Source: Butyricicoccus_A sp963620595 (lineage in GTDB: Bacteria > Bacillota > Clostridia > Oscillospirales > Butyricicoccaceae). Taken from it: a DNA stretch of 64,000 bases. The notes under the pieces were generated by a model. It worked only from the letters and a program-made list of their open reading frames with translations. It was not told the origin of the DNA and ran no database searches. The DNA is taken from NCBI GenBank assembly GCA_963620595.1, contig CAVFAY010000006.1, positions 53,729-117,728 on the forward strand. The letters are read 5' to 3'. Below are positions 27,534 through 36,351 of the stretch, one piece after another (the stretch's first letter is position 1; each line of letters opens with the position of its first letter). Both the position numbers and the translations under genes were made by a program.

Positions 27534-27704
27534 TTACATATTATCTCGGACTTCTTCCGTTATATCTTCAAGTGTTCCACGAAGAGAACCTCCTGTATTG
27601 CTATATTTCTCCATCAATTCCTTCCAAAGCGGGTCATTCTCGGGAATCTCAGAGAACCAAACAGAATAATCATCCTCGCCGTGTTTTTCCAATAAAGTAA
27701 TCAC
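27534..27704 (-). CDS. Small orphan protein (56 residues)
   Basis: Not recognised. It starts with GTG 27704, 8 bases after AAAGGAG, and ends at TAA 27534-27536. The sequence begins MITLLEKHGEDDYSVWFSEI and ends LEDITEEVRDNM; it is acidic, with no membrane segment. It has a strong ribosome site and a terminator directly after, so it is likely real. It lies between terminase and the terminase fragment, inside the cargo insertion. Confidence 0.65.
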   Translation of the reverse strand: MITLLEKHGEDDYSVWFSEIPENDPLWKELMEKYSNTGGSLRGTLEDITEEVRDNM

Positions 27705-27796
27705 TGAACTCACTCCTTTCAGCCACCTCCGCTTGTTTTACTATAACAGCATTTTTCCCTGCAACTATCAAGTTAAGTATAAACCAAAGCTTCCTA

Positions 27797-29398
27797 TTAA
27801 AAAACAAGCAGTCCTCTCATGTCATATACGCTTTCATTTACATCGTTTTCACAGCGTATAGCACGGTCGAGAGCCATGATACAGGCGATGGCACCGTCAA
27901 TCTTCTCTGTGGACTTTGCTTTATCCGCTTTGATGTTTCCGGCAGGGTCTGTGCGGATGAAAATATTATCCATGTTCCATCGAAGCACTGGATGCCCACC
28001 GTGTGCCAGCTTCTTTTCCAACGTCAGTTTCATCAGTTCTTTCGTTGGAGGAGACATGCTGGCAAAGCCTTGCCCCATCGGAACGACAGTAAATCCCATG
28101 CCTTCTAAGTTCTGTACCATCTGAACAGCACCCCAACGGTCAAAGGCAATCTCCCGAATGTTAAAACGTTCTCCCAGCCGTTCAATAAATTTTTCGATAT
28201 AACCGTAGTGAACAACATTGCCTTCTGTAGTTTCTAAATATCCCTGTCGATGCCAAAGGTCATAGGGAACATGGTCGCGCTTGACACGAAGCTCCAACGT
28301 ATCCTCGGGGACCCAGAAGTACGGCAGTACATAATATGGCTCGTCCTCATCCTCTGGAGGGAACACCAAGCAGAAGGAAGTAAGGTCCGTGGTAGAGGAT
28401 AAGTCCAAGCCGCCATAACAGACACGGCCTTCCATCATTTCTTCATTGACTGGATAGGCACACGCATCCCATTTGTCCATCGGCATCCAGCGCACGGCTT
28501 GCTTCACCCATTGATTCAGACGCAGCTGTCGGAAGGAGTTCTCCTCACCGGGGTTCTGCTTTGCACTTTCGCAAGCGGCCTCAACCTTATCCATTCCGAT
28601 GGTCTCACCCAAAGATGGATTTGCTTTCAGCCAGACCTTAGGATCCGTCCAATCTTCTGTATCACCGGCACCATAGATCACCGGGTAGAAAGTTGGATCA
28701 ATTTTTCTGCCCTCCAAAATATCCAATGCTTTCTGATGGGTTTCAAAACAAATGCTATGTGTATCCGTGCCGGCCGTAGTAATCAAGAAGTACAACGGCT
28801 GCATTCGAGCATCGCCGGAACCTTTGGTCATGACGTCAAACAGCTTTCGGTTTGGCTGGGTATGAAGCTCGTCAAATACAACACCGTGGATATTAAAACC
28901 GTGCTTGCTGTAGGCCTCCGCAGACAGCACTTGATAGAAGCTGTTAGTTGGCGTAAAAAGAATACGCTTTTGGGAGGTCAGAATTTTGCAGCGCTTATTC
29001 AGAGCCGGGCACATGCGAACCATATCCGCAGCCACATCAAAAACAATGGTAGCCTGTCCTCGATCCGCAGCACAGCCATAGATCTCGGCACGCTGTTCAC
29101 CGTCTCCACAGCAAAGCAAAAGAGCGACCGCTGCTGCCAGCTCGCTCTTGCCGTTCTTCTTTGGAATTTCGATATATGCAGTGTTAAACTGCCGGTACCC
29201 ATTGGGCTTAACCGTACCGAACAGGTCTCTGATAATCTGTTCCTGCCAGTCCAAGAGCTCGAAGGGTTTGCCGGCCCATGTCCCCTTGGTATGACAAAGG
29301 CACTCGATAAAACTGACTGCATAATCCGCTAACTCCTTATCGTAATAGGAGGTCTTCAGCATAAACCTGGTCGGCTTGTATTTCTTTAGTTGTTTCAT
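27797..29398 (-). CDS. Terminase large subunit
   Basis: This 533-residue packaging motor has the ATPase domain with Walker A-like IEIPKKNGKSELAAAVALLL, Walker B region VFDELHTQPN and the motif III-like FLITTAGTD. The nuclease domain contains YGGLDLSSTTDLTSF and DRWGAVQM. It matches HK97/P27-type terminases and pairs with the P27-like small subunit at 33121. It appears intact. Confidence 0.95.
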   Translation of the reverse strand: MKQLKKYKPTRFMLKTSYYDKELADYAVSFIECLCHTKGTWAGKPFELLDWQEQIIRDLFGTVKPNGYRQFNTAYIEIPKKNGKSELAAAVALLLCCGDGEQRAEIYGCAADRGQATIVFDVAADMVRMCPALNKRCKILTSQKRILFTPTNSFYQVLSAEAYSKHGFNIHGVVFDELHTQPNRKLFDVMTKGSGDARMQPLYFLITTAGTDTHSICFETHQKALDILEGRKIDPTFYPVIYGAGDTEDWTDPKVWLKANPSLGETIGMDKVEAACESAKQNPGEENSFRQLRLNQWVKQAVRWMPMDKWDACAYPVNEEMMEGRVCYGGLDLSSTTDLTSFCLVFPPEDEDEPYYVLPYFWVPEDTLELRVKRDHVPYDLWHRQGYLETTEGNVVHYGYIEKFIERLGERFNIREIAFDRWGAVQMVQNLEGMGFTVVPMGQGFASMSPPTKELMKLTLEKKLAHGGHPVLRWNMDNIFIRTDPAGNIKADKAKSTEKIDGAIACIMALDRAIRCENDVNESVYDMRGLLVF

Positions 29399-29484
29399 GC
29401 TTCACCTCCAGACATAAAAATATAGCCGTATCTCTGCAGCTTCCGTAATACGAGCAACAGCCCCTCAGGGGCTGGGCTCTTGGC

Positions 29485-29757
29485 TTAGTTGTATTTCTTG
29501 CAGTTCGTAACGTTTCTGCAGTTGATCTTACTGGTATCGTAATTTTGATGACCGCTTGCCCGAAAAGCTTCAAGTGCAAGAGCCTTTGCTTCTTCCTTGG
29601 TCTCGGCAAAAACCAGGAAGGTCCGTGTACCCCAAGTTCCGATTCCAACCGAAAACTTGGTGCCTTTGTAGGCCTTGCCTGCGGCAATCGCTGCAGCGTT
29701 TTTTGCTTTCCATTCTTCGCTGTCCATCCAAGTAGTGTATTCATATACTCTTGTCAT
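29485..29757 (-). CDS. Small phage protein of unknown function
   Basis: This 90-residue protein starts at ATG 29757 after CGGAGG. It reads MTRVYEYTTWMDSEEWKAKNA and ends NYDTSKINCRNVTNCKKYN. Unrecognised domain; basic and aromatic-rich, no membrane helix. A GC-rich hairpin (GCCCCTgaGGGGC, about 29469-29480) follows. The leader carries the repeated element at 29787-29806. Confidence 0.7.
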   Translation of the reverse strand: MTRVYEYTTWMDSEEWKAKNAAAIAAGKAYKGTKFSVGIGTWGTRTFLVFAETKEEAKALALEAFRASGHQNYDTSKINCRNVTNCKKYN

Positions 29758-29786
29758 TGTTTTGTCCTCCGTTCGTTTTGTTGTGT

Positions 29787-29806
29787 GTATATTCGCTCTA
29801 AAGCGG
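29787..29806. repeat. Leader element copy 2
   Basis: GTATATTCGCTCTAAAGCGG lies 30 bases upstream of ATG 29757. It contains the small inverted repeat CGCT-CTAA-AGCG. Close copies are at 9670-9689 and 30604-30623. Confidence 0.55.
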
Positions 29807-29886
29807 AGATATAAACTATACAAACAACTCTGCTATAGCTTGTGTATTTTCATCGCAGATTAGAGTACATTTTGAAGGAAATTGCG

Positions 29887-30576
29887 TCACTTATCCTTCT
29901 TTTTCTGACCATCGCGGAAAGCAGATGAACCACTAAGATTTTTAAGCAGCGTCTTTCTTTCCGACTTGTACTCATCCCCGATAAATCCCAATCGAAGCAA
30001 GAAGCATCTGAAGGTATAGCGCTCGTTTTCTACTTCACGCTCGGAAGCGGTTACCCGCTTCATTTCTCTTGAAAGAGCTGCCAGTCTTGTGATAAACACG
30101 CTGATGGCTCTGATCATTTCCGGGTCAGGCAGCGCATCGAACCAAGGAAAACAAACCACATCGTCCTTGATTTCAACATCTAGATTACTTGCACCGGTCG
30201 CTTTCTTAATTAGCGATGCCTTGCCGGCAATCATTTTCTCCATCAGTCCTAGTTCAAAATCCGAAATACTGCTCTTGGGAATTTGAATGCACAGACCTTC
30301 TTCAACAGGTTCGCTCTTGTCCGGCTCAATGCTTTCTATCTGAAAGTCTTCTGCTGCGAAGCCTGCATCAGCAAGTCTCTTCACCAAGAGCTTTGCCGCT
30401 GAAACGTCAGTGCGCTCGTCCCACTGCAGGGTACCTTCCTTCGTGATGGTGTAGTCTTCAACCGTGTAGGCGCAGGACGGGACTTTTTTGTAGATTGCCT
30501 TTTCACCAGTGATATTCTCAATAGCCTTGACCAATTCTTTTCTAGCCGGACCGGTCAAGTTGTACTTAACTTCCAT
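29887..30576 (-). CDS. Phage/ICE protein of unknown function (sometimes labelled virulence protein)
   Basis: This 229-residue protein begins MEVKYNLTGPARKELVKAIENI and contains YTVEDYTITKEGTLQWDER. Similar proteins are common in clostridial prophages and conjugative elements, often named virulence protein with no evidence. No catalytic motif is visible. It has a good ribosome site (AAGGAGG) and carries the leader element at 30604. Confidence 0.7.
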   Translation of the reverse strand: MEVKYNLTGPARKELVKAIENITGEKAIYKKVPSCAYTVEDYTITKEGTLQWDERTDVSAAKLLVKRLADAGFAAEDFQIESIEPDKSEPVEEGLCIQIPKSSISDFELGLMEKMIAGKASLIKKATGASNLDVEIKDDVVCFPWFDALPDPEMIRAISVFITRLAALSREMKRVTASEREVENERYTFRCFLLRLGFIGDEYKSERKTLLKNLSGSSAFRDGQKKKDK

Positions 30577-30603
30577 AATGAAGCCTCCTTTGATTTGGTA
30601 TAC

Positions 30604-30623
30604 ACATGTTCGCTCTAAAGCAC
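30604..30623. repeat. Leader element copy 3
   Basis: ACATGTTCGCTCTAAAGCAC lies 28 bases upstream of ATG 30576. It shares TTCGCTCTAAAGC with copy 2 and TTCGCTCT with copy 1. Confidence 0.5.
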
Positions 30624-30692
30624 AGATATATTAAGCAAATTCGGCAGTATAAATATGACAAATCTACATTCATTCATTGGTGATAATTCTAC

Positions 30693-31505
30693 CTATTCAA
30701 GCTGAGCCAGTCGTTCTTTCAGCGCATTAAAAAATGCTCTGCTTCTGAGAGATGTGTTGCCGGCTTGCAGCCATTCCTCCTCGAAATCAAAGCGCCTTTC
30801 TAGTTCCAGAACAGAATAATCAGCACGGAACTTTCGCCATGTCATGCTATCCCACTTTTTCAATTGTTCCCACAGTGCCGGGAAATGCCGATAAAGTTCC
30901 CGCAGTTCTGACAAAGACTGCAGTGGGCAGCACCAACAAGATACGCGGTTGAAATAGTCATATAGGCCAGACCAATCATAGCCGCGTTTTTTACAGTATT
31001 GAAGGCAATCTTCCTCTGTCATTTTCCAATCAACCAATGGAACGTGCATATTAGCGCGCAGATTGCATTTTCGCTCCAACCGGTATTCTTCATCTGATGC
31101 TATTCCCACATATTCGATAATGTCATACGAAGCTTTGATCTTGTCAAAGAACCGCTCTTTAGGGCGGTTCTTCAGAATCTGAGTACACCACCGCGTTTTC
31201 GGACCGGCCCAACTGTACCCGTCACAGTTCAAGCCGTAACGCTGTGCAAAAAGGGAGCTCTTTTTCCGTTCAACCGGGTGTACTGCAAAATAATATTCAA
31301 AGTCCTTTTCGGGATGGAGCCGAACAATTTTCCTGCCAATTTTCTTTTCGACTTTATCAATATGGTCGTACATTTCCGGAAACTCCAGCCCGGTATCACA
31401 GAACAAGATGACATCCACACGCATGCCTTCCTCCAGCATACGAAGCAGCATAGCTGTTGAGTCTTTGCCGCCGGAAAAAGAAACAACATGGAGCTTAGGC
31501 TTCAT
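30693..31505 (-). CDS. PAPS reductase-like (phosphoadenosine phosphosulfate reductase family) protein
   Basis: This 270-residue protein starts at ATG 31505, overlapping the methyltransferase stop. The P-loop SFSGGKDST (residues 9-17) is the PP-loop ATPase motif that adenylates substrates. Cysteines near SCWCCP and GPKTRWCTQ suggest a metal or sulfur site. It is common in phages and often next to DNA methylases. A role in nucleic-acid modification is possible, as in DndC-type proteins, but not shown. Confidence 0.85.
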   Translation of the reverse strand: MKPKLHVVSFSGGKDSTAMLLRMLEEGMRVDVILFCDTGLEFPEMYDHIDKVEKKIGRKIVRLHPEKDFEYYFAVHPVERKKSSLFAQRYGLNCDGYSWAGPKTRWCTQILKNRPKERFFDKIKASYDIIEYVGIASDEEYRLERKCNLRANMHVPLVDWKMTEEDCLQYCKKRGYDWSGLYDYFNRVSCWCCPLQSLSELRELYRHFPALWEQLKKWDSMTWRKFRADYSVLELERRFDFEEEWLQAGNTSLRSRAFFNALKERLAQLE

Positions 31506-32739
31506 CTGCAATCTCCTCCAACTCAGAATACCTGTATTCCTTACCGTCCCGCAGAACGTTGACCTGCTCATCCGTACCGGCCTGCTCGATGTATCTGCGT
31601 ACAATGACATCGCAGAACTTCTCGACCAGTTCGATGGTGCAGCAGATTCGGTCAGTCTGCTCACAGGCGATGAGTGTGGAGCCGGAGCCGCCGAAGGGGT
31701 CAAGCACCACGGAGTTTGCCATAGAGCTGTTCTGAATGGGATAGACCAGGAGCGGGATGGGCTTCATGGTGGGATGGTCGCCGTTCTTCTTGGGCTTATC
31801 GAACTCCCAGATGGTGGACTCTTTGCGTCCGGTGTACCACTGGTGCTTGCCTTTCTTCTTCCAGCCGTAGAGGCACGGCTCGTGCTGCCACTGATACGGG
31901 GAGCGTCCCAGCACCAAGGATTGCTTTTTCCAGATACAGCAGCCGGAAAGGTAGAACCCGGCAGCATCAAATGCCTTTCGGAAGTTCAGCCCCTCGGTGT
32001 CGGCGTGGAACACATAGATGGAGGCGTCGTCCGCCATGACCTTCTCCATATTAGAAAAGGCATCAAAGAGGAAGTCGAAAAACTTCTCCGATGCCATGTT
32101 ATCGTTTTTGATTTTCCCGGCGCTGCCCTCGTAGTTCACATTGTAGGGCGGGTCGGTGATGACAAGGTTCGCCTTGCGGCCGTCCATGAGGGCGGTGAAG
32201 GTTTCCTCTTTGGTGCTATCACCGCAGATGAGCCGATGCCGTCCCAGTGTCCAGATGTCGCCAGCCTTCGTGAAGGTCGGCTTTTGCAGCTCAGCATCCA
32301 CATCAAAATTGTCATCTTCGGCTTCAATGCCATTGTCAAACAGCTTCGACAGTTCCTTTTCATCAAAACCAGTGAGGAGCGGGTCAAAGTCCGCTGCCTG
32401 CAAAGATTCAATTTCCACACGCAGGAGTTCTTCGTCCCAGCCCGCGTCCATCGCCATGCGGTTGTCCGCAATGATGTACGCTTTCTTTTGCGCTTCGGTG
32501 AGGTGGTCAGCAAAGACGCACGGCACCTCATTGATGCCTTCCTCCTTGGCGGCAAAAATACGACCATGACCGGCAATCACGCCATAGTCACGGTCGATGA
32601 TAACGGGATTGATGAAGCCAAACTCACGGAGAGAAGATCGGAGCTTGTTGATCTGCTCCGGCGAGTGAGTACGCGCATTGTTTACATAGGGCACCAGCTT
32701 CGTGATGGGGACGAGCTGCATTTCGGTTGTTGTTTTCAT
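31495..32739 (-). CDS. ParB-like / adenine-specific DNA methyltransferase fusion
   Basis: This protein is about 414 residues from ATG 32739 (GGAGG upstream). The N-terminal ParB/Srx-like domain has VIAGHGR (about residues 50-100). The C-terminal N6-adenine or N4-cytosine methylase has ITDPPYNV and VLDPFGGSGST, in beta-class order (DPPY first). Such enzymes mark phage DNA against host restriction. It overlaps the PAPS-like gene, forming a pair. Confidence 0.92.
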   Translation of the reverse strand: MKTTTEMQLVPITKLVPYVNNARTHSPEQINKLRSSLREFGFINPVIIDRDYGVIAGHGRIFAAKEEGINEVPCVFADHLTEAQKKAYIIADNRMAMDAGWDEELLRVEIESLQAADFDPLLTGFDEKELSKLFDNGIEAEDDNFDVDAELQKPTFTKAGDIWTLGRHRLICGDSTKEETFTALMDGRKANLVITDPPYNVNYEGSAGKIKNDNMASEKFFDFLFDAFSNMEKVMADDASIYVFHADTEGLNFRKAFDAAGFYLSGCCIWKKQSLVLGRSPYQWQHEPCLYGWKKKGKHQWYTGRKESTIWEFDKPKKNGDHPTMKPIPLLVYPIQNSSMANSVVLDPFGGSGSTLIACEQTDRICCTIELVEKFCDVIVRRYIEQAGTDEQVNVLRDGKEYRYSELEEIADEA

Positions 32740-32847
32740 CAGACTATCCTCCATTCCTCAAATTTCTCAAAGCCATCGGCAGTTCTATCCACCGTCTTAT
32801 CCTGATGGGACAAATTTACTTTTTCAAACATTATAAGCGCCTTCCTA

Positions 32848-32875
32848 TTGAAGTTTTCCGTAATCTTGGTATAAT
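32848..32875 (+). promoter_or_regulatory. Plus-strand promoter inside the minus-strand phage operon
   Basis: TTGAAG (32848-32853), 16-base spacer, TATAAT (32870-32875). It drives transcription opposite to the surrounding late genes. A hairpin (GGTGGgTCG / CGAtCCACC) lies just downstream. Confidence 0.6.
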
Positions 32876-32975
32876 TGAGGTGGGTCGATGTCTACTCCTT
32901 CCCGATCCACCAGACCAAGGGTCCGTAAGGACAACAGCAAACGAGAAAGAACGTACCAAAGGAAGGAGAGTGCAT

Positions 32976-33122
32976 ATGAGTAACTTTTTAACGAAAATCA
33001 CGGAACTGTTTCGGTACACAAGAACCTACAAACTTTCAACCGTAACCTTAAAAACGCCAATCATTGATTTCTCGTTTGCACCTTCGACTATTCTGCAGCC
33101 TTCATATGAAGGCTGCTTTTTT
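32976..33122 (+). other. Short plus-strand unit ending in a terminator (peptide or RNA)
   Basis: AAAGGAAGGAG precedes ATG 32976, which reads MSNFLTKITELFRYTRTYKL and on to LQPSYEGCFF. The perfect palindrome GCAGCCTTCAT-ATGAAGGCTGC (33095-33116) plus TTTTTT lies inside this frame with no stop before it, so a terminated message would lack a stop codon. The unit could be a regulatory RNA, a truncated gene or a peptide. Function not recognised. Confidence 0.5.
33095..33122 (+). terminator. Terminator of the plus-strand unit
   Basis: The 22-base perfect palindrome 33095-33116 is followed by six T. It touches the stop codon of the convergent terminase small subunit gene. Confidence 0.85.
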
Positions 33123-33669
33123 ATCCCTTTCTCGCACGGAGCAGGCGCTCCATCAGATCGTCCTGCGGCGTTGACTCGCCATATTCCGTGCTGCAGTTTT
33201 CTTTCACGATCTGGAATATCTCATTCCAAAGTCGAACCGCTTGGTTCATGTAGTTGATGCCGATGTTGATAAATGGGGACGGGATCGGCTTACCCGTGGT
33301 TGGGTGTTTGGAGAGGAAGCCCATGCGGTTGGTCATTTCCTCGCACTGCACCCAACGAGCGGAACACATGGCGTATCGTTCCAAAAGCTGCGGTGACACC
33401 TTTGCGGCGCATCCGATGCCTTTGAGCCATTGCCATGTTTCCGTGTAAATTTCCTGCGCCTGCAGGACGCTGCCATCCCGTTGCTCGGCAGAAAGGAAAT
33501 CATGGGGCTTTGGCATTTGAGCGCCCTCGAGTTCTGGAATATCCAGCACTTCAAGTTTTCTGCCGCCGGGATTACCGTTTTTGGCTTTGTCCTTGACTGC
33601 AGATTTCTTTCTTCCCGCACCGGGTCTTGCGCCGCCGCGCCCACCTGTGTTATTCGATTTTGTGGGCAT
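33121..33669 (-). CDS. Terminase small subunit (P27 family)
   Basis: This 182-residue protein starts MPTKSNNTGGRGGARPGAGRKK, typical of P27 small subunits. It contains LLERYAMCSARWVQCEEMT and INIGINYMNQAVRLWNEIFQ. It recognises the packaging site. In this phage the two terminase genes are separated by the modification genes and the unknown small genes. Confidence 0.9.
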   Translation of the reverse strand: MPTKSNNTGGRGGARPGAGRKKSAVKDKAKNGNPGGRKLEVLDIPELEGAQMPKPHDFLSAEQRDGSVLQAQEIYTETWQWLKGIGCAAKVSPQLLERYAMCSARWVQCEEMTNRMGFLSKHPTTGKPIPSPFINIGINYMNQAVRLWNEIFQIVKENCSTEYGESTPQDDLMERLLRARKG

Positions 33670-33778
33670 CTGAGCTCACCTTCCTTAATTACCCTTTTGA
33701 TTTCGCCTTTTTTGCGCGTTTGACCCCGGCACCGTTATTCCGGTCGGGCTTTGCCAGAGATTCAGACCGCCCCTGGGG

Positions 33779-34138
33779 TCATTGCTTGTGCCAACGATCA
33801 CCGCGCTGCGCGTGTATTTTGCTGTGACAACTCTTGCAGAGCGCAATCAAATTATTTCTATCGTGCGTTCCTCCTTCAGACAGAGGAATCTTATGATGGA
33901 CTTCATCCACCGGCACAATGATTCCGTCCTTATAGCACTGTTCACAGAACGGATGCGTTTTCACGTAGCTGTCTCTAATACATTTCCAGGCTCTGCCGTA
34001 CCTACGGCGTACAGCCGGATCACGGTCGTACTTCTCGTAGCGGGCATTCTCCTGCTTCTGATGCTTTTCACAGTAACGGCCGTCGGTCAATTCCGGACAC
34101 CCTGGGTAGGAACAAGGCTTCTTCGGTTTCCTCGGCAT
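33779..34138 (-). CDS. HNH endonuclease
   Basis: This protein is about 119 residues from ATG 34138 (GGAGGTGATGCAT). Cysteines CSYPGCPEL and CEKH form a metal site, then the HNH motif VDEVHHKIPLSEGGTHDRNNLIALCKSCHSKIH. Phage HNH enzymes next to the terminase help packaging cleavage. Position beside the terminase small subunit gene agrees. Confidence 0.9.
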   Translation of the reverse strand: MPRKPKKPCSYPGCPELTDGRYCEKHQKQENARYEKYDRDPAVRRRYGRAWKCIRDSYVKTHPFCEQCYKDGIIVPVDEVHHKIPLSEGGTHDRNNLIALCKSCHSKIHAQRGDRWHKQ

Positions 34139-34258
34139 ATGCATCACCTCCATGCGACGGACATAAAGAAAGCCTCGCAAGAACTTGGTGACTCCCGCAA
34201 GGCCGTTCTCTATTCTGCTTTCCGCATGATAACTATATCATAGAGCAATAGTGGCTTT

Positions 34259-34699
34259 CTATGGTTTTAACTGGCGCGTTTCATCTGCATCTAACAATTC
34301 CTGTACCTCTTCAAGCGCCTTACCATGGAGCCGATATAACCAACGGATGTCATAATCCATAGCCGCCGCAATCTTTTCCCAGGATTGGAAGCACAGATAG
34401 CGCTTTTCCAAAATCGTCTGATACTCTCGGCAGGATACCGATTTCACCAGGTGCATGATGTCCGTTTTTAGATCAACCAAGGTATCAATATCGCGGTTAA
34501 TCTCATTCTGTAGATCAACGATCTTCACCACGGTATCTGCCATGGTTGATGTACTGCTGCTGGGATTATGGGGCATACCGTTCAAAACTGCGGTGGCCTT
34601 TGTCGCCAAGTCATTTAGTTGACCCAGCTGCTGGATCTTTGCATTTATGGACTGATCCAGGTACTTAGCCTGGGACAGATAATTTTTTGCATTCATCAT
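34259..34699 (-). CDS. DUF1492 sigma-like regulator (RinA/ArpU type)
   Basis: This 146-residue protein starts after GGAGGAAAA. The C-terminus has a sigma-70 region 4-like helix-turn-helix: CREYQTILEKRYLCFQSWEKIAAAMDYDIRWLYRLH. Such proteins switch on late transcription in siphophages. It directly precedes the HNH and terminase genes. Confidence 0.85.
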   Translation of the reverse strand: MMNAKNYLSQAKYLDQSINAKIQQLGQLNDLATKATAVLNGMPHNPSSSTSTMADTVVKIVDLQNEINRDIDTLVDLKTDIMHLVKSVSCREYQTILEKRYLCFQSWEKIAAAMDYDIRWLYRLHGKALEEVQELLDADETRQLKP

Positions 34700-34708
34700 T
34701 TTTCCTCC

Positions 34709-36064
34709 TTACAATTCAGCCTTGACCGCAGCAATCAGCGCTTCTTGAGTATTGTTCTTCTCGTTCAGCGCTTTCAAAATTCTTTCATCAACAGTGTCTT
34801 TCGCAACGATGTGCTGAATCACAACCGTGCTTGCTGTTTGGCCCTGTCTCCATAGTCGGGCGTTGGTCTGCTGATACAATTCCAGCGACCAGGTCAGCCC
34901 AAACCAGACCAAGGTGTTGCCGCCTTCCTGAAGGTTAAGCCCATGGCCAGCTGAGGCAGGATGTATCAGTCCAACAGCAAACTCACCACGGTTCCACAGC
35001 TCAATACTGCCGGGAGAGGAGATTCTTGCATAGCTGACCTTCAACGCCTCAAGCCGCTCAGTAATTCTCTGCAGGTCATGTTGGAACCAATACGCTACAA
35101 GAATCGATTTGCCGGCAGCCGCTTCGATAATATCCTCCAGCGCATCCAGCTTCCGATCATGTACAGTAATAACATCCTTTTCCTCTGTGTAAATGGCTCC
35201 ATTGGCCAGCTGGGACAGCTTACCGGAAAGGGATGCGGCATTGGCTACGGTAATCTCTTCACTAGGCAGCTGCAGCACCATCTCCTGTTTCAGGGCATCA
35301 TACTTTTCACGCTCCTCTTCAGAGAGGTATACTGGATATTCGCTTTCGATACGCTGCGGCATCGGCAGAAGGTCTGCTGCCTTCATTGAAATGGTGATGT
35401 CAGAAATCTTATCATAGATTTGTTCTTCAGCACCGGGCAGCGGTTTATAGCTGAAAATGATCTGAGCATTACGCTTGTCCGGCATAAAATACTTGGTTCG
35501 ATATTGGGTGATGTACCTGCCAAGGCGCTCACCCATATCCAGCAGACGGAACTCTGCCCACAGATCCATCAGACCGTTGCTGCTGGGAGTGCCAGTTAAC
35601 GCAATGATGCGTTTTACCTTAGGACGAACCTTCATAAGCGCCTTAAAGCGTTTTGATTGGTGATTTTTAAAGCTGGAAAGCTCGTCGATCACCACGGTAT
35701 CAAAATCAAATTTGTATCCGCTCTGCTCTACCATCCATAAGACCATCTCGCGGTTAATCACGTAGAGGTCTGCCTGTTTTGCTAAGGCCGCTTTTCGTTC
35801 TTCAGCATTTCCCACCACGGATACCGTCAAGTCCTGCAGGTGATCCCATTTCTGCAGCTCTGCCGGCCATGTATTTCTAGCAACACGCAAAGGTGCAATA
35901 ATCAACACCTTATGCGCTTCAAAGCGATCAAACAGTAAATCCTGCAGTGCGGTCAGAGTAATGCTTGTTTTTCCCAAACCCATATCCAACAGGACTGCCG
36001 ATATCGGGTGTGTTTCTATATATTCGATTGCGTACTGTTGGTACTCATGTGGTCTGTATTTCAT
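34709..36064 (-). CDS. SNF2-family DEAD/DEAH helicase of phage replication module
   Basis: This protein is about 451 residues from ATG 36064 (an upstream in-frame TTG at 36079 is possible). Walker A is MGLGKTSI, motif II VIDELSSFK, motif III TGTPSSNG and motif VI QTNARLWRQGQ. It overlaps the VRR-NUC gene, the usual partner. It remodels replication or recombination intermediates. Confidence 0.92.
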   Translation of the reverse strand: MKYRPHEYQQYAIEYIETHPISAVLLDMGLGKTSITLTALQDLLFDRFEAHKVLIIAPLRVARNTWPAELQKWDHLQDLTVSVVGNAEERKAALAKQADLYVINREMVLWMVEQSGYKFDFDTVVIDELSSFKNHQSKRFKALMKVRPKVKRIIALTGTPSSNGLMDLWAEFRLLDMGERLGRYITQYRTKYFMPDKRNAQIIFSYKPLPGAEEQIYDKISDITISMKAADLLPMPQRIESEYPVYLSEEEREKYDALKQEMVLQLPSEEITVANAASLSGKLSQLANGAIYTEEKDVITVHDRKLDALEDIIEAAAGKSILVAYWFQHDLQRITERLEALKVSYARISSPGSIELWNRGEFAVGLIHPASAGHGLNLQEGGNTLVWFGLTWSLELYQQTNARLWRQGQTASTVVIQHIVAKDTVDERILKALNEKNNTQEALIAAVKAEL

Positions 36065-36326
36065 CAATGATTTCTCCAATCTTGTCTATGTCATCCAGCA
36101 CATACACCTTGAAGCCTAGTTTCCGAAGAAGGCGATGTCTGGCTTTCTGCAGTTGTCTCGGCTTTTGCCCGGGAGCTTTTAATTCTACAAAGGCAAACTT
36201 CCCATCAGGCAATAAGGCCAGCCGGTCGGGCATCCCATCATATCCAGGAGATACGAATTTCGGACAAATACCGCCGTGCTTTTTTACTGCCAAAGCAAAC
36301 TGCCTTTCTATCTCACGTTCACGCAT
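36045..36326 (-). CDS. VRR-NUC nuclease
   Basis: This 93-residue protein starts at ATG 36326 after GGGAGGA; the longer upstream frame is the repeat-rich intergenic region. The core FVSPGYDGMPDRLALLPDGKFAFVELKAPGQ holds the D-E-x-K nuclease residues. Standalone VRR-NUC proteins cleave branched DNA in phage replication. The small size is normal for phages. Confidence 0.9.
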   Translation of the reverse strand: MREREIERQFALAVKKHGGICPKFVSPGYDGMPDRLALLPDGKFAFVELKAPGQKPRQLQKARHRLLRKLGFKVYVLDDIDKIGEIIDEIQTT

Positions 36327-36351
36327 GCGAGTCCTCCCATCAAAAATTGTG

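Noticed and set aside
31408..32805. A 465-residue plus-strand frame opposite the methyltransferase
   Set aside because: It mirrors the methyltransferase codons on the other strand and has no recognisable domain.
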